Origin: Salinibacter ruber DSM 13855
GTDB taxonomy: Bacteria; Bacteroidota; Rhodothermia; Rhodothermales; Salinibacteraceae
Direction of reading: 5' to 3'
NCBI RefSeq assembly: GCF_000013045.1
Contig: NC_007677.1
Coordinates: forward strand, 1,922,001-1,986,000
DNA length: 64,000 nt
The notes beneath the pieces were generated by a model. It was not told the DNA's origin, searched no databases, and saw only the letters and a program-made list of their open reading frames with translations. Each line of letters begins with the position of its first letter. Within the stretch, counting starts at the first letter, position 1. A program made the translations under genes and the position numbers. Positions 1-13,436 of this stretch are shown piece after piece.

Positions 1-236
1 AGTAGAATTTCACTAACCCCCCCACTTACGTTCGGGATAGCAACATTTCCTTTGATGGTACCTGTACCAGGCTCGAAGGCTGTCACCTCGTTTGTGCCCT
101 CACTCCCGAGAAGGGCCATTTCCTGCGGGTTGCAGGCGCCAAGGACGAGACAGAGGGCGGCAACAAGCAGTACAGAGATGCTCGCTGCAGTTTTCGCGTC
201 ACGGACTGCAGGGTGGGAAGCGGACGTGTAGGTCAT
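1..236 (-). CDS. Secreted lipoprotein, N-terminal part (runs off the window)
   Basis: An open frame begins at the ATG complementary to 234-236 and stays open to base 1, so only the first 78 residues are present. A charged N-terminus (about 18 residues) is followed by a hydrophobic stretch and a lipobox, LVLGAC, with the lipidated Cys near residue 37. After the Cys comes a low-complexity linker and then GTGTIKGNVAIPNV, which resembles the opening strand of carboxypeptidase-regulatory-like (Ig-like) domains. The lipobox is seen directly; the domain assignment is an inference from about 15 residues. Function is unknown. The gene should continue beyond the left edge. Confidence 0.7.
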   Translation of the reverse strand, partial: MTYTSASHPAVRDAKTAASISVLLVAALCLVLGACNPQEMALLGSEGTNEVTAFEPGTGTIKGNVAIPNVSGGVSEIL

Positions 237-877
237 GGGCTTGGAGATCGTGATGGCACAGGGCATGGCAGATCCGACCCGAACACCAAGCGTCCTTCTG
301 AGGCAAGGCCCGAGAGGGGCTCGGGATGTACGGAGACACGTCAGCTCTGCAGGCCTAACGTCCCTGCCAAAACACCCAGTCACCGTGCCTGTCGCAACGG
401 GCCAATTCGTGACCCATCGAAGCGCGACACACAAGCCCGGGTACGGTGTTGAGGACCTTTCCTTTGAGGATGTCCACGAAGAGCCGCACGACCTCGTCGC
501 ACGCTTGAAGGCTTCTCGACCGCAGATGGAACGGTATTTTAAAAACGCTTTCTCCACCATCGAGGGGGTGGGCACATCCCGCTACGGCTCGGCCTCCCAC
601 ACGAAGAGCTCATTTGCTCTGAGGTCGACCCACAGGACAGTACGGGCCCCGTGATACATGATCCGCTCGGCTCAGGAGACGCCACACGCTTTTTCTTCGT
701 TTTCAGGGTCCTTTTTGCAGGTCGGGGATCGGTCTTATCGTAGAACTGCACACAGTCATGCCCGCACTGGAGGATGCGAACAACCATTAGAATGGGGCGA
801 CTGCTCAACTATAGATCACATTGGAGCAGTCCTTCCCGGTTCAAAGGGGTCCCCTGACGGCCGAGCCCCCCACAACT
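237..877. other. Stretch without a supportable gene
   Basis: About 640 bases between the lipoprotein start and the tRNA terminator. Several overlapping frames of 70-140 codons exist on both strands, including 235-654 plus and 355-600 minus, but none has a recognisable domain or a clear codon-position signal. The part around 440-620 is less GC-rich than its surroundings. It may hold the leader and promoter of the lipoprotein gene and degenerate coding DNA. I cannot name a source element. Confidence 0.4.
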
Positions 878-906
878 AAAAAGCCCCTCAGGCGACGCTG
901 AAGGGC
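878..906 (-). terminator. Rho-independent terminator of tRNA-Ser
   Basis: Read on the minus strand, GCCCTTCAG pairs with CTGAGGGGC (one mismatch) around a six-base loop, followed by five T. It lies 21 bases after the tRNA 3' end, where a tRNA terminator is expected. Confidence 0.85.
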
Positions 907-927
907 GATGTTCGAAGTGTAGGTCGG

Positions 928-1016
928 CGGTGGGGGAGGGATTTGAACCCCCGGGACCCGTGAGGGCCCTCCGGTTTTCGAGACCGGTGCATTCAACCAG
1001 GCTCTGCCACCCCACC
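928..1016 (-). tRNA. trnS(cga): tRNA-Ser, anticodon CGA
   Basis: On the minus strand the acceptor stem GGTGGGG pairs with CCCCACC, with discriminator G. The anticodon stem ACCGG/CCGGT closes a seven-base loop CTCGAAA, giving anticodon CGA, which reads the serine codon UCG. The T-arm contains GGTTCAAATCC. The variable arm is long, as in class II tRNAs, for a total of 89 bases. The bases after the discriminator are CCG, so the 3' CCA is not encoded and must be added. A matching terminator follows directly. Confidence 0.95.
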
Positions 1017-1135
1017 GTGAATGTCGATAATGCCGTACATCGTGCCGTGGGCCACGTTCCGCTGGTCGTGCGCCGCTCGCAGCTAAATCACTGTGAACCG
1101 GACCGGGGGGCCGCCCCACAGCGCCAAAACGGAAG

Positions 1136-4036
<2,901 letters not shown>

Positions 4037-4297
4037 TCGGTCTTGGCTGAGTGGAAGAGTCGTACAGAAGTCGGGGTCAGCGACGTATGCTCGAGCACTT
4101 CAAGTGATTGTCGAAGTTAAAGCCGGTGTTGAAACTCGCAACACTCGCGTGGAGCGACGGTCACACACCGTCACGGACGCCTGTGGGGGGCGAGTTTCGA
4201 GAGCGCGCATGAGTGTGAATCTCAGGGGCCCGTATGTACGGCTGAAGTCGCCGAGGATTCCCGATTGAGATCGTCCCTCTCGGATGCACAAGTGGGC

Positions 4298-4918
4298 TTA
4301 TCCACTCGGGCTGGCCGGTGAGACAAACCGGTTCGCCGCCACGTACCACCGCCAGGAGCGCTCCACCCCCTTGGAGATGCCGATGCGTGAGGACCGGGCC
4401 ACCTGTTCGTCGTCCACGGAGTCCCCGTCGGCAAAAAACAGCGGACGGGCCGTCAGGCGCGTCTGGTGAAACTCGCCGTCAATGCCGAACGCCTCGGCCA
4501 GCTTCCCGGGCCCGTTCGTCAAATCCACCCTGCGGTCGACGCCCCGCTCCGTCCGCATGTCCTGGAGGCCCTCCTCGGGCTCCACCGCCCGGACCAGCAC
4601 CGCGCCCGCCGTCCCCTCCGGTTCCGTCACCACGTTGAGGAGCCAGTGGACGCCGTAGATGAGGTACACGTACGCGGTGCCCGGCGCGGCGAACAGGTCT
4701 TGGCCCCGCCCCTGACCGACCACCTCACCGGTCTCCGGATCACGCGAGAGGTGCGAGGCGTGGCAGGCCGGGTCGTCCTCCGTATAGGCCTCCGTCTCCA
4801 CGATCCGCCCGACGAGGCGGGTGCCCGTCGGGGCCTCGTGGACGAGACGGGCGCCCAGCAGGTCCCGGGCAACGGAGACCGTAGGCCGGTTGAAGAAGGA
4901 TGCGGGAAGAGGCTCCAT
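4298..4918 (-). CDS. DNA-3-methyladenine glycosylase (AAG/MPG family)
   Basis: This base-excision repair enzyme hydrolyses the N-glycosidic bond of alkylated purines. Family signatures are present: ARDLLG near the N-terminus, RIVETEAY with the catalytic Glu, the CHAS element, YVYLIYGVHWLLNVVT, and LTNGPGKLAEAFGI. The 206-residue length fits the bacterial family. I chose the ATG at 4918 (MEPLPASFF) because the longer open frame to 5044 adds 42 residues with no family similarity and would run into the divergent neighbour's promoter. It sits upstream of alaS on the same strand with a 260-base gap, so cotranscription is uncertain. Confidence 0.93.
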   Translation of the reverse strand: MEPLPASFFNRPTVSVARDLLGARLVHEAPTGTRLVGRIVETEAYTEDDPACHASHLSRDPETGEVVGQGRGQDLFAAPGTAYVYLIYGVHWLLNVVTEPEGTAGAVLVRAVEPEEGLQDMRTERGVDRRVDLTNGPGKLAEAFGIDGEFHQTRLTARPLFFADGDSVDDEQVARSSRIGISKGVERSWRWYVAANRFVSPASPSG

Positions 4919-4997
4919 GTCAGGGTGAACAGTTGGCAGGGTGGTCGGTAGATCCGGGCGGCACAGGTATCTGCGCACTTGTTGCCCGATTGGTGTT

Positions 4998-5939
4998 ATG
5001 CCCCCTCCCTCCTCGACGGCGACCGTCATGGACGCGGCGTTCAAAGCCGGCGCGTTGGAGACGCTCCTCCTCGACGTCCCCGAGGCGCACCTCCGCCTTC
5101 AGCCCCACGACGAGGCCGATCGCATCCAGGTCCGTGGCGCGGTGCCCGGCGCCGATGCGGACACCGCCCGCCGATTGTTCGACCGGAAGGAGATTTCCAC
5201 ACATCAGTCGGGCGACCGGTTGCACGTCTTCGGGCGTCGCGTCTCCGAGGGCATATCGGATTGGCGCAAGCGCCTAAGCCGCCCCACCGCCGTTCGGCTC
5301 GACGTCTTCCTCCCTCCCAGCCTGGACGTCACTGCCCACGCCTTCGGTGGGACGGTCGAGTCCTCCAACCTGGCCGGCAGTGTCGACCTGACTGCCCCGG
5401 GCGGCTCGGTGTGCGCCACCGGGCTGACGGGGCCGCTCCGGGTTCGGGGAAGCGGCGGCGACCTCACGGTCCAGGACAGCACCGATGCCGCCCTTACCGC
5501 CCAGTGGGCGGCGGGCACCGTCCGCCTCGAACGCCTCCAGAACACGTCCGTCACCCTGCAGGCACGGTCCAGTCCCACCACCGTTGAGGACCTGAACGGA
5601 TCCGCCGACCTGTCCGTCCACGGCGCGGCGCTGACCCTCTGGCACCTGACCGGCCCCTGCAAGGCCCAGGTCCGGGGCGGGGCGCTCACCTACCGGGGCG
5701 CCCCCACTGAGAATACCATCCTTCGGGCGGTCGGCGGCGCCCTCCACACGCACCTTCCGCACGACCACGCCGCGGGCCTGCTTCTTACAGGCTCGCAGGT
5801 GGCCCTCGGCGACGACTTTGCGTTCGAGGGGGAACGAACGGCCCACCGCATCGAGGGCCGGCTCAACGGGGGCGGAGTCGCGTTCGAGGGGCGGGCCGTT
5901 CAGGGAGCGGCGCAGTGCCGCGCATTGTCCGGGGCGTAG
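4998..5939 (+). CDS. DUF4097-like beta-solenoid protein
   Basis: A 313-residue protein rich in alternating small and hydrophobic residues. From about residue 90 onward it shows short repeating strand units such as VESSNLAGSVDLT, SVCATGLTGPLRVRG and GSADLSVHGAALTL, typical of DUF4097/adhesin-like right-handed beta-helix proteins. No signal peptide or membrane segment is seen, so a cytoplasmic or peripheral location is likely. The function of this family is not established. Two ATG codons are possible, 4998 (MPPPSS) and 5028 (MDAAFKAG); the second gives the classical family start. It is transcribed divergently from the glycosylase gene and converges on the thiolase gene with a 20-base gap. Confidence 0.75.
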   Translation: MPPPSSTATVMDAAFKAGALETLLLDVPEAHLRLQPHDEADRIQVRGAVPGADADTARRLFDRKEISTHQSGDRLHVFGRRVSEGISDWRKRLSRPTAVRLDVFLPPSLDVTAHAFGGTVESSNLAGSVDLTAPGGSVCATGLTGPLRVRGSGGDLTVQDSTDAALTAQWAAGTVRLERLQNTSVTLQARSSPTTVEDLNGSADLSVHGAALTLWHLTGPCKAQVRGGALTYRGAPTENTILRAVGGALHTHLPHDHAAGLLLTGSQVALGDDFAFEGERTAHRIEGRLNGGGVAFEGRAVQGAAQCRALSGA

Positions 5940-5959
5940 TTGGGCGCGGGCCTTCTCCC

Positions 5960-7150
5960 TCAAGTGGTCCGCTCGATCGCCAGCGCCACGCCGCCGCCCG
6001 TCCCGTGGCAGATGGAGGCCATGCCCATCGTGCCGTCGTGCTGCCGGAGGGCGTGGAGGAGCGTCACCGTAATCCGCGTCCCCGACGCCCCGATGGGGTG
6101 GCCGAGCGCAATCGCGCCGCCGTGCACGTTCAACCGGTCGTACGGCACATCGAGTTCGCGGTGGAAGAGGATGTTGTTGATCGCAAAGGCCTCGTTGTTT
6201 TCAAAGAGGTCGTAGTCGTCCAGCGTCGTGTTGGTCGCGTCGAGCACGTTGTGGACCGCCGGAATGGGGGCCTCCGGAAAGCGCCACGACTCGCGCGCCG
6301 ACCACCCCCCGCGGTGCACCTTCGCGAGCGGCGTGAGGCCGTGCGCATCCACCGCGTCGGCGCTGGCGAGAAGCACCGCCGCGGCCCCGTCAGAGATTTG
6401 GCTGCTGTTGCCCGCCGTCAACACGCCGTCCTCCGCGAAGGCCGGCCCCAAGTTCGCGAGCCCCTCCGCCGTCGTGTCCGGGCGGATGCCCTCGTCCGTC
6501 TCCAGCGTCTCGGGCCCCGAGCGCGTGTCGTACTCCACCGGGGCAATCTCATCATCGAACCGGCCTTCGTCTGTGGCCTCGGCGGCCCGTTGCTGGGAGG
6601 CGGCCGCAACCTCGTCGAGCGCCGCCCGCCCGATGTCGTGCTCCGCACAGAGCCGTTCGGTCTGCTCGCCCATGGCGGTGCCGGTCTCCGGGTCACTCAG
6701 GCCGTCGCGGTGCATGATGTCCTGCAACTGCTCGCCCCCGGGCGAAAACGTGTAGCCCCATCGTGCCCCGGAATCCAGGTAGAAGCCCGCGTCGGACATC
6801 GCCTCGGTGCCCCCCGCTAGAATGAGATCGGCCTCCCCGGCCTTGATCATCGTCGCCCCGTTCATAATCGACATCATGCTGGAGGCACACACCATGTCTA
6901 CGGCGTACCCGTCGACGCTCTCGGGGATGCCCGCCTGGAGCGCCGCCTGACGCGGCACCAACTGCCCCTGCCCTGCCCGAAGCACATTGCCGAAGATGTA
7001 GAGGTCGAGCCCGCCGCCATCGACCTCGGCACGGTCGAGCGCCGCCCGCATGACCGGCGCGGCGAGGTCGACAGGTGAGTGGGTTTTGAGGGCCCCGCCG
7101 AGGCGCCCCATCGGGGTTCGGGCAGCCGCGGCAATATAAACATCACGCAT
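5960..7150 (-). CDS. Acetyl-CoA acetyltransferase (thiolase)
   Basis: The enzyme condenses two acetyl-CoA to acetoacetyl-CoA or cleaves 3-ketoacyl-CoA. All three thiolase active-site blocks are visible: the nucleophilic Cys88 in VDMVCASSMMS, the NEAFA block (NNEAFAINN), the His in LGHPIGASG, and the second Cys in ICHGTGGGVA near the C-terminus. The 396-residue length is standard. It is the last gene of a minus-strand run, 57 bases after the YyaL-type gene. No beta-oxidation partner genes are adjacent, so biosynthetic and degradative roles cannot be separated from sequence alone. Confidence 0.94.
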   Translation of the reverse strand: MRDVYIAAAARTPMGRLGGALKTHSPVDLAAPVMRAALDRAEVDGGGLDLYIFGNVLRAGQGQLVPRQAALQAGIPESVDGYAVDMVCASSMMSIMNGATMIKAGEADLILAGGTEAMSDAGFYLDSGARWGYTFSPGGEQLQDIMHRDGLSDPETGTAMGEQTERLCAEHDIGRAALDEVAAASQQRAAEATDEGRFDDEIAPVEYDTRSGPETLETDEGIRPDTTAEGLANLGPAFAEDGVLTAGNSSQISDGAAAVLLASADAVDAHGLTPLAKVHRGGWSARESWRFPEAPIPAVHNVLDATNTTLDDYDLFENNEAFAINNILFHRELDVPYDRLNVHGGAIALGHPIGASGTRITVTLLHALRQHDGTMGMASICHGTGGGVALAIERTT

Positions 7151-7207
7151 AGCGAAGCAGGGGAGTTGGTGAGAAAGCAGAAACGGGGTGACAGAGAAAC
7201 GGGCGCG

Positions 7208-9313
7208 TCAGTCCTCCCGATCGGTCCGGAGTTGCTCCCGGAGCGCGGCCGGGTCCGTGACCGGCGCCTCACACCGGAACGCCTCGCAGACGTACGCGGC
7301 GGCCCGGCCGTCCACGGGCGTTTGCGATTCCGTAAACGGGGCGAGGGCCGTGATGTCCGCGTCGCCCGGAGGACGTTGCAGCGTCACCGTGGTCGGGGTG
7401 TAGTCGTCCCGAAGCACGTCGATCAGGGCATTGGTGTCGTCCGAATCGGGCTCGCCCGCCACCACGACCTCCCGCGGGGTGCCCAGCGCCCAGTGCAGCC
7501 CCGAGAGCATCGCCGTAAACCCGGTCGGGCGGCGCCGGGCGGTCGCCCCGGCCCACCGGCTCAACGCCGCCGCCCGCTCCTCAAACTCGGTGCGACCGGT
7601 GAAGCGGGCCAGCCGCAACAGGTTCATCAGCTGCACCGAGTTGCCGGACGGCAGGGCACCGTCGTTCGCCTCCTTCGGGCGCACGATGAGGGCCTCTCCA
7701 TCCTCGGGGGTCATGTAGAAGCCGCCGCCCTCGGCGTCCCAGAAGCGATCCAGGGCCGCCTCCATGTGCTCGACCGCCGCCCGGAGCCAGTCGGCGTCGA
7801 ACGTCGTCTCGTACAGTTCGAGGAGTCCCCAGATCAGAAACGCGTAGTCGTCGAGGGTGGCCTGGATGCCGGCCTCGCCCTCCCGGTACCGGTGGAGCAG
7901 GCGCCCGTCCGCGTCGTGCATCGTGTCGAGCACAAACCGGCCCGTCTGGACGGCGGCCTCCTCGAACTGGGCATCGTCAAAAACGCGGGCGGCCTTCGCG
8001 AGCGCCGCCGTCATAAGGCCGTTCCAGTCCGTCAACACCTTGTCGTCGAGGCCGGGACGCGGACGCTCGGACCGCGCGTCGAGCAGGACACGGCGGGCCG
8101 TTTCGAGATGGTCTCGGAGCACATCTACCTCCATTCCTCGCTGCTCGGCCGCCGCGGCGAGGGACTGGTCGCGGTGCAGCACGTTTTTGCCGGTCCGCTC
8201 GCCCGTGCGCTCCTCCTGATAGTTCCCCGCCGGCGACATGTTGTAGACGTCAATCACGAGGTCCGCCAGGGCGGGCTCCAGGTGCTCTCGAATGTCCTCG
8301 ATCGACCAGACGTAAAACGCCCCCTCTTCCATGTCCCCTTCCGCGTTCAAACTATCGGCGTCCTCGGCGGAGAAGAACCCGCCGTCCGGGGCCTGAAGGT
8401 CGCGGCGGACGTACGTAAGCACCTCGCGGGCCGTGCGCTCGTACCGGTCGGTGCCGGTCGCCTGGTACGCCTCCGTGTACGCCAGGACATGCATGGCCTG
8501 GTCGTACAGCATCTTTTCGAAGTGGGGAAGCTTCCACTGCTGATCGGTCGAATACCGGTGGAAGCCGTATCCCACCTGATCGAAGAGGCCGCCCCACCGC
8601 ATCCGGTCGAGCGTCGTGGTAACCTGGTTGAGGGCCGCCTGCTCGCCCGTACGGTGCCAGTGGCGCAGCAGAAAGAGCAGGTTGTGCGGCGCCGGAAACT
8701 TCGGGGCCGACCCGAACCCCCCGTGCGTCCGATCGAACTGCTGGGCGAGCTGCCGCGCCGCGTCGTCGAGGAGCGTCGGCCCGGGCGCGTCCCCGTCCGT
8801 CTGGTCGTCCCCGATGCGTTGGAGCCGGTCGGTGACCTGCTCGGCGTCGTCGAGAAGCTTCGCCCGGTCGTCGCTGTTCCAGAGCTGCTTGACCCGCGGC
8901 AGCAGGTCCATGAGGCCCGTCTGCTGAAACCGCCCTTCTTTCGGCAGGTACGTCGCCGCGAAAAAGGGCTTCCGGTCCGGGGTGAGGAGCACGGTCAACG
9001 GCCACCCGCCCTGCCCCCGCATCATCTGGCAGACGTCCATGTAGATGCTGTCGACATCGGGGCGCTCCTCGCGGTCCACCTTGATCGGCACGAAGCCGTC
9101 GTTGAGGAGCGCGGCCACGTCGTCGTCCTCGAAGGACTCCCGCTCCATGACGTGGCACCAGTGGCACGTCGAGTACCCGATGGACAAGAAGATGGGCTTG
9201 TCCTCCTCGCGCGCTTTCGCGAACGCCGCGTCGCCCCACGGGCGCCAGTCGACGGGGTTGTCCTTGTGCTGGCGCAGGTACGGGCTTTGCTCGTCGGCGA
9301 GGCGATTGGGCAT
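7208..9313 (-). CDS. Thioredoxin-domain protein of the YyaL/SPATA20 (DUF255) family
   Basis: The 701-residue protein has an N-terminal thioredoxin-like domain beginning [19 protein letters not shown], the family hallmark, with a CHWCH motif at about residues 50-54. The remaining ~500 residues form the (alpha/alpha) barrel region similar to N-acylglucosamine 2-epimerase and mannose isomerase folds, with SAEDADS and [10 protein letters not shown]. Its biochemical role is not established in bacteria; redox or sugar-related functions have been suggested for the fold. No signal peptide is visible. It lies between the M14 peptidase (52-base gap) and thiolase genes on the same strand. Confidence 0.92.
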   Translation of the reverse strand: MPNRLADEQSPYLRQHKDNPVDWRPWGDAAFAKAREEDKPIFLSIGYSTCHWCHVMERESFEDDDVAALLNDGFVPIKVDREERPDVDSIYMDVCQMMRGQGGWPLTVLLTPDRKPFFAATYLPKEGRFQQTGLMDLLPRVKQLWNSDDRAKLLDDAEQVTDRLQRIGDDQTDGDAPGPTLLDDAARQLAQQFDRTHGGFGSAPKFPAPHNLLFLLRHWHRTGEQAALNQVTTTLDRMRWGGLFDQVGYGFHRYSTDQQWKLPHFEKMLYDQAMHVLAYTEAYQATGTDRYERTAREVLTYVRRDLQAPDGGFFSAEDADSLNAEGDMEEGAFYVWSIEDIREHLEPALADLVIDVYNMSPAGNYQEERTGERTGKNVLHRDQSLAAAAEQRGMEVDVLRDHLETARRVLLDARSERPRPGLDDKVLTDWNGLMTAALAKAARVFDDAQFEEAAVQTGRFVLDTMHDADGRLLHRYREGEAGIQATLDDYAFLIWGLLELYETTFDADWLRAAVEHMEAALDRFWDAEGGGFYMTPEDGEALIVRPKEANDGALPSGNSVQLMNLLRLARFTGRTEFEERAAALSRWAGATARRRPTGFTAMLSGLHWALGTPREVVVAGEPDSDDTNALIDVLRDDYTPTTVTLQRPPGDADITALAPFTESQTPVDGRAAAYVCEAFRCEAPVTDPAALREQLRTDRED

Positions 9314-9365
9314 GGCGTCGTCAGTGTGTTGGTGAACCTGAGCACGCGGACACGCTCCCTGGGCC

Positions 9366-11963
9366 CTACAGGATTTGGCCGAAGTGGACGGCGTTCAGGA
9401 AGAGGCCGTTGGTGCCGTACCAGAAGGCCCGGAAGTTGGGGTTGTCCATGAAGAGGATGACCTGCCCACCGCCCACCTCGTGGGCCTCAATGGACGCGGC
9501 GCCCCGGGCTTGTTCGGTCTGCTCGTCGGAGAGGTAGCCGCTCAGGCGCGGCGTGGCGTCGTAGGTGCCCACGCTCGCCCCCGGCTCATCGCTCGGGTCG
9601 TAGAAGCCCGTCCCCACACGGAAAACGGGCACGCTCTCGTCGTAGCCGTAGGCGACCGGGTGGGTGGGGTCGAGGTTCGTTTCGAAGATGGAGCCGCCAA
9701 TGCCCTGTGCCCCATAGGCATTGTCAAGGTCCGCGTACGACTGGTCCTGAACCAGCGAGTCCACGTCCAGCTCGCGCTCCTCCAGGTCCACCATGCCCTG
9801 TTCGATCGGCCACTCCACGGCGTCCTCCACGCCAATGAGCGTGCCGCCGTTCCGGACCCAGTTCTCGATGTCGTCGGTGGGCAGGTCGTTGAAGCTGCCG
9901 CCGGCCAGCACCATGGTGTTGTAGCGGTCGAGGTCCGCGTACTGCACGTCGGACAGGTCGACCAGCGACACCGGCACGTTCATGCGCTCGCTCAGGAGGT
10001 GCCACACCTCTCCCGCGTTGTAGGCGCTCGTGCCGCTGTAGCGGGAGCCGCCGCCGGTCCCCGTAATGATCGCGACCTTCGGCGGGTCGAGAATGTCGGA
10101 GCCCGCGCTGCCGAGATCCGGGCCCTGCGGGGTCATCCCCTGGTCCACGGCGTAGACGTCCACGTAGTCGTCCTCGGCGATGCGTTGGACGACCTGGTGG
10201 ATGCTGTCGGCGGCCACGCCGCGCTGTTGGACCTGCACGACGATGGCGCCCCGGTCGAAGGACTGGGACGATCCGTTGACGCGCGCCGTGAACGGCTCGG
10301 TCATCACGCGGGGACGGATGTCGTTGTTGTGGAGGCGCTGTACGGCCCGCGGGGCGTAGTACTTGCCCCAGGGCAGCACGTAGGTGTATTCGGAGCGTCC
10401 CCCGACGACCTCGCCACTTTCGTAGCTCGGATCCTGAAGCCGCTGCCCCTGCGCCGGCGCGTCGGAGACGGCCGCGTGCTCGACCCCGAAGGCCAGCGGG
10501 AGGCTCCAGGTCGACACGTCGTAGAAGATCGAATCGGGGTACGTGGAGGTGCGCTCCATCGCCGCCTTCACGAAGCGGCCCTGCGGCTGGTCGAGCGGAA
10601 CCATGTAGGCGTCGCCCGGCCGAAAGGTGGTTCCGTTGGCCTGAACCGACTCGTCGAGGTCAAACATCCGGACCTCGTGACGGTCGAGCACCTGCGCCAG
10701 GGCGCGGGCCCGGGTGGGCTGCGCCGACCGGTCGACGAGGAAGGCCTCGGTCTCGGTGTCCTGCAGCGCCTCGTCCCGGTTGGCAAAGAAGTCGCGCTGA
10801 TACTCCAGCAGATCGGTCCGCAGTTCCACGACGGCCCGCATCGTCGAGAGCGAGGTCATGAACTGATTGCGCACCGTGAAGGGATAAGTCAGCTCGCCCT
10901 TGCTCGTCTCCTTCCGCAGCGCCCGCGAGGAGGCCTGCTCGAAGAGAATCCCAATCGAGCCGTTGATGTCCGGGTACGTCGATCCCTTTCCGTAGTAGAA
11001 GTCGTCGAACGTCTCCCGGGTGTAGTAGAGGGACCCGATCTGGTCGAGGTACTCGCCGTGGCGCTCCGCGATGCGGCCGGTCAGCTCCTGATTCATCTCC
11101 GGGGTGTTGGGGTTGGTGCGGCTCTGCACGCCCGGCTGGAAGAAGTAGGTCGCCTCCGATCCCATCTCGTGGAAGTCCGTGAGCACCTGCGGCTTCCAGT
11201 TGTGGAAGTAGTCGAGCCGTCCCTGCGAGGACGGGTGCTGTGCGGGCAGCCAGTCCCGGTTCAGGTCAAACCAGTAGTGGTTGGTGCGCCCTCCCGGCCA
11301 CGGCTGGTTGTGCTCGCGGTCCTGCGGGTCGGCCGTGGGCGTGCCCCCCCGGTTGCCATTGACCCAGTCCACGAAGCGGTCGCGCCCGTCGGGATTGAAC
11401 ATCGGGTCGATGAGGGTGACCGCGTTTTCGAGGGCCGCCTCGACGTCCGGCCCGCTGCCGGCCGCCAGGTGGTACAGGAGCAGAATCGCGGCCTCCGTGC
11501 CGCTCGCCTCGTCGCCGTGGATGCTGTACCCCATGAGGACGACGGCCGGGCGGTCCTGCAGGTCCTCGTCCGACACCTGGGTCGGCGCGGTGGCGGCGCG
11601 CCGGTTGGCGCGTTGGATCTGGTCGAGGTTTTCCTGATTGTCCGTGCTCGTCACGACGGCGTGGATGAGCCGCCGCCCCTCGTAGGTGCGGCCGTGCTCC
11701 CGAAGTTGCACCCGGTCGCTGGCCGCCGCCACCGCCTCAAAGTAGCGCACGACCTGGGCCGGACGGGTGTGGCGCGTGCCGATCTCGTGGCCGATGACCT
11801 CCGTGGGGGTGGGGATGGCGTCGTCATAGCTGTCGGTCCCCGGGAGCGGGGTGTCCATGGCGAGCGGGAGGTCCTGGCCGGACGCCGGCGCCGCTGTGAG
11901 ACAGAGGCCGACGAGAATTGCCCCGAGAGCCGCGAGGCGCCGGAGAGACGATCGAGGAGACAT
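9366..11963 (-). CDS. Secreted M14-family zinc carboxypeptidase with C-terminal GATase-like domain
   Basis: The ATG at 11963 gives a clean signal peptide ([19 protein letters not shown], cleavage after ASG), so I prefer it to the longer open frame to 12089. The mature part has the M14 zinc site: H149-x-x-E152 in [10 protein letters not shown] and H265 in DFHEMGSE, with NPDGRDRF and FDLNRDW between them and the catalytic Glu probably in GILFEQASS. After the peptidase comes a domain around residues 640-865 with [19 protein letters not shown] and VEDAVEW, like the glutamine-amidotransferase-like domain attached to several large exported M14 peptidases. Expected role: extracellular or periplasmic peptide degradation. 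Mature length is about 835 residues. Confidence 0.9.
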   Translation of the reverse strand: MSPRSSLRRLAALGAILVGLCLTAAPASGQDLPLAMDTPLPGTDSYDDAIPTPTEVIGHEIGTRHTRPAQVVRYFEAVAAASDRVQLREHGRTYEGRRLIHAVVTSTDNQENLDQIQRANRRAATAPTQVSDEDLQDRPAVVLMGYSIHGDEASGTEAAILLLYHLAAGSGPDVEAALENAVTLIDPMFNPDGRDRFVDWVNGNRGGTPTADPQDREHNQPWPGGRTNHYWFDLNRDWLPAQHPSSQGRLDYFHNWKPQVLTDFHEMGSEATYFFQPGVQSRTNPNTPEMNQELTGRIAERHGEYLDQIGSLYYTRETFDDFYYGKGSTYPDINGSIGILFEQASSRALRKETSKGELTYPFTVRNQFMTSLSTMRAVVELRTDLLEYQRDFFANRDEALQDTETEAFLVDRSAQPTRARALAQVLDRHEVRMFDLDESVQANGTTFRPGDAYMVPLDQPQGRFVKAAMERTSTYPDSIFYDVSTWSLPLAFGVEHAAVSDAPAQGQRLQDPSYESGEVVGGRSEYTYVLPWGKYYAPRAVQRLHNNDIRPRVMTEPFTARVNGSSQSFDRGAIVVQVQQRGVAADSIHQVVQRIAEDDYVDVYAVDQGMTPQGPDLGSAGSDILDPPKVAIITGTGGGSRYSGTSAYNAGEVWHLLSERMNVPVSLVDLSDVQYADLDRYNTMVLAGGSFNDLPTDDIENWVRNGGTLIGVEDAVEWPIEQGMVDLEERELDVDSLVQDQSYADLDNAYGAQGIGGSIFETNLDPTHPVAYGYDESVPVFRVGTGFYDPSDEPGASVGTYDATPRLSGYLSDEQTEQARGAASIEAHEVGGGQVILFMDNPNFRAFWYGTNGLFLNAVHFGQIL

Positions 11964-12089
11964 GAGTGCGCAGGGTGCGTCGAATGCGAAGGCAGAACGA
12001 AGGAAGCTGAAGACAGATGTAGTATACCGATTCACTACGGCAGGTGAAATGACAGCCTCGTGAAAAGAGAGCCGCGCTCGGGAATGCAC

Positions 12090-13436
12090 TCAGGGCTGAG
12101 GGTCTTCGGGGAGGCTGAGCCCCACGTGCACGTCCATCACATTTGTATGGGTCGGCCCCGGGCGCAGGAGGTGATCGATGGCGTCAAAGAACGGGTACGC
12201 ATCGTTCTGCCGAAGGTGATCTTTGGGATCGCAATCGACGGCGCGGGCCTTTTCGGTCGTCATGGGGGTCGCCCAGGCCCCCGCCGCGTCCGTCGGGCCG
12301 TCGATGCCGTCGGTACCCCCACTCAAGAGCACCGTCGGCCGGGACGCATCCTCCATCGCCAGGGCAGCGCCCAGAGCCACCTCCTGGTTGCGCCCTCCCT
12401 TGCCATCGCCCGTCACCGTGACCGTTGTCTCTCCCCCCCACAGCCAGCAGGTCGGGGAATCGGGGGCTGCCTGGAGCATGGCCTGAACGTGTGCCTTGCC
12501 CACCGACCGCGCCTCCCCTTCTACCTCTTCCGCCTCCTGTCGCACCGCATACCCACGCGCCTCGGCCGCCTCCCGGGCCGCCGCGAGGGCCGTCCGGTTG
12601 GTTCCCACCAGCGTGTTCGACGTGCGCTCGAAACAGTCCGCCTCCGGGCCGGGCGTCTCTGGACGACGCCCGCGTGCACCCGTACTGAGACGCGTGCGCA
12701 CTGGGCCCGACACCTCGGTCCACAGGTCCCGCGTGTAGAGCACGCGCATAGCATCCTCGTACGTGGTGGGATCGGGAACGGTAGGCCCACTTGCAATAAC
12801 AGACATATCGTTCCCGACGACGTCGGAGACGATGAGGCTGCCCACGTCCGCCGGGGCCGCCGCCCGGGCAAGCTGGCCCCCGCCCGTCTGCGTCAGGTGC
12901 TTGCGCACCGCGTTCATCTGCTGGATGTTCACCCCGCTGCGCAGCAGAAGGTGGTAGGTGCGCTTCAGGTCCGCGAGGGCCATGCCGTCGGCCGGCAGCG
13001 TGCCGAGGGCCGTCCCGCCCCCCGACACCAACACGAGAAGCAGCTCGTCGGCCCCCGCGGCTTCGGCCTGCTCCACGATGCGTCGGGCCCCACGCACCCC
13101 CGCCTCCGTCGGGAGGGGGTGGCCGCCTTCCACCACGGTCCCCATCGTGGGGGCCGGACACGACGCCGGAAGGTGCTCCGGGTACCCCTCCGGCACGATG
13201 GCGTACCCGTCGGTCATGGCATCGCCGAGCACCTGCTCGACGGTCCCCATCATCGCCATGGCGGCCTTTCCGAGCCCGACGACGCGGATTCCCTCGTAGT
13301 GGCCTAACGGTTGCGGCGCCCACGCGTCCGGGTCGGTCGAATTGAGCAGGCGGTCGGCCTGTACGCGGCGGACGGCCGCACGGAAAATGGCCTTCGCGTC
13401 CGCGGCGGTGGTGTCGAGAAGATCCGGGGTTGACAC
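12090..13436 (-). CDS. Glycerate 2-kinase (DUF4147 / MOFRL type)
   Basis: The product phosphorylates D-glycerate to 2-phosphoglycerate, a step in glycerate or serine-type carbon salvage. Seen: the N-terminal domain with VVGLGKAAMAMM, HPLPTEAG and VLVSGGGTAL, and the C-terminal MOFRL domain with GGETTVTVTGDGKGGRNQE and LSGGTDGIDGPTDAAGA. Such proteins were formerly annotated as hydroxypyruvate reductase (TtuD). I use the GTG at 13436 (VSTPDLLD), giving 448 residues; the longer frame from a GTG at 13580 adds an Arg-rich tail unlike the family. The M14 peptidase gene starts 126 bases downstream. Confidence 0.9.
   Translation of the reverse strand: MSTPDLLDTTAADAKAIFRAAVRRVQADRLLNSTDPDAWAPQPLGHYEGIRVVGLGKAAMAMMGTVEQVLGDAMTDGYAIVPEGYPEHLPASCPAPTMGTVVEGGHPLPTEAGVRGARRIVEQAEAAGADELLLVLVSGGGTALGTLPADGMALADLKRTYHLLLRSGVNIQQMNAVRKHLTQTGGGQLARAAAPADVGSLIVSDVVGNDMSVIASGPTVPDPTTYEDAMRVLYTRDLWTEVSGPVRTRLSTGARGRRPETPGPEADCFERTSNTLVGTNRTALAAAREAAEARGYAVRQEAEEVEGEARSVGKAHVQAMLQAAPDSPTCWLWGGETTVTVTGDGKGGRNQEVALGAALAMEDASRPTVLLSGGTDGIDGPTDAAGAWATPMTTEKARAVDCDPKDHLRQNDAYPFFDAIDHLLRPGPTHTNVMDVHVGLSLPEDPQP

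Noticed and set aside
235-654. 139-codon plus-strand frame and an 81-codon minus-strand frame (355-600) near the left edge
   Set aside because: Both read as fairly natural protein in places, but no domain is recognised, they overlap each other, and neither has a clear leader. They could be decayed mobile DNA, which I cannot name.
7079-9451. 790-codon plus-strand frame antisense to the YyaL-type gene
   Set aside because: Shadow of a certain gene with no domain of its own; the same holds for the 890-codon frame at 9375-12047.
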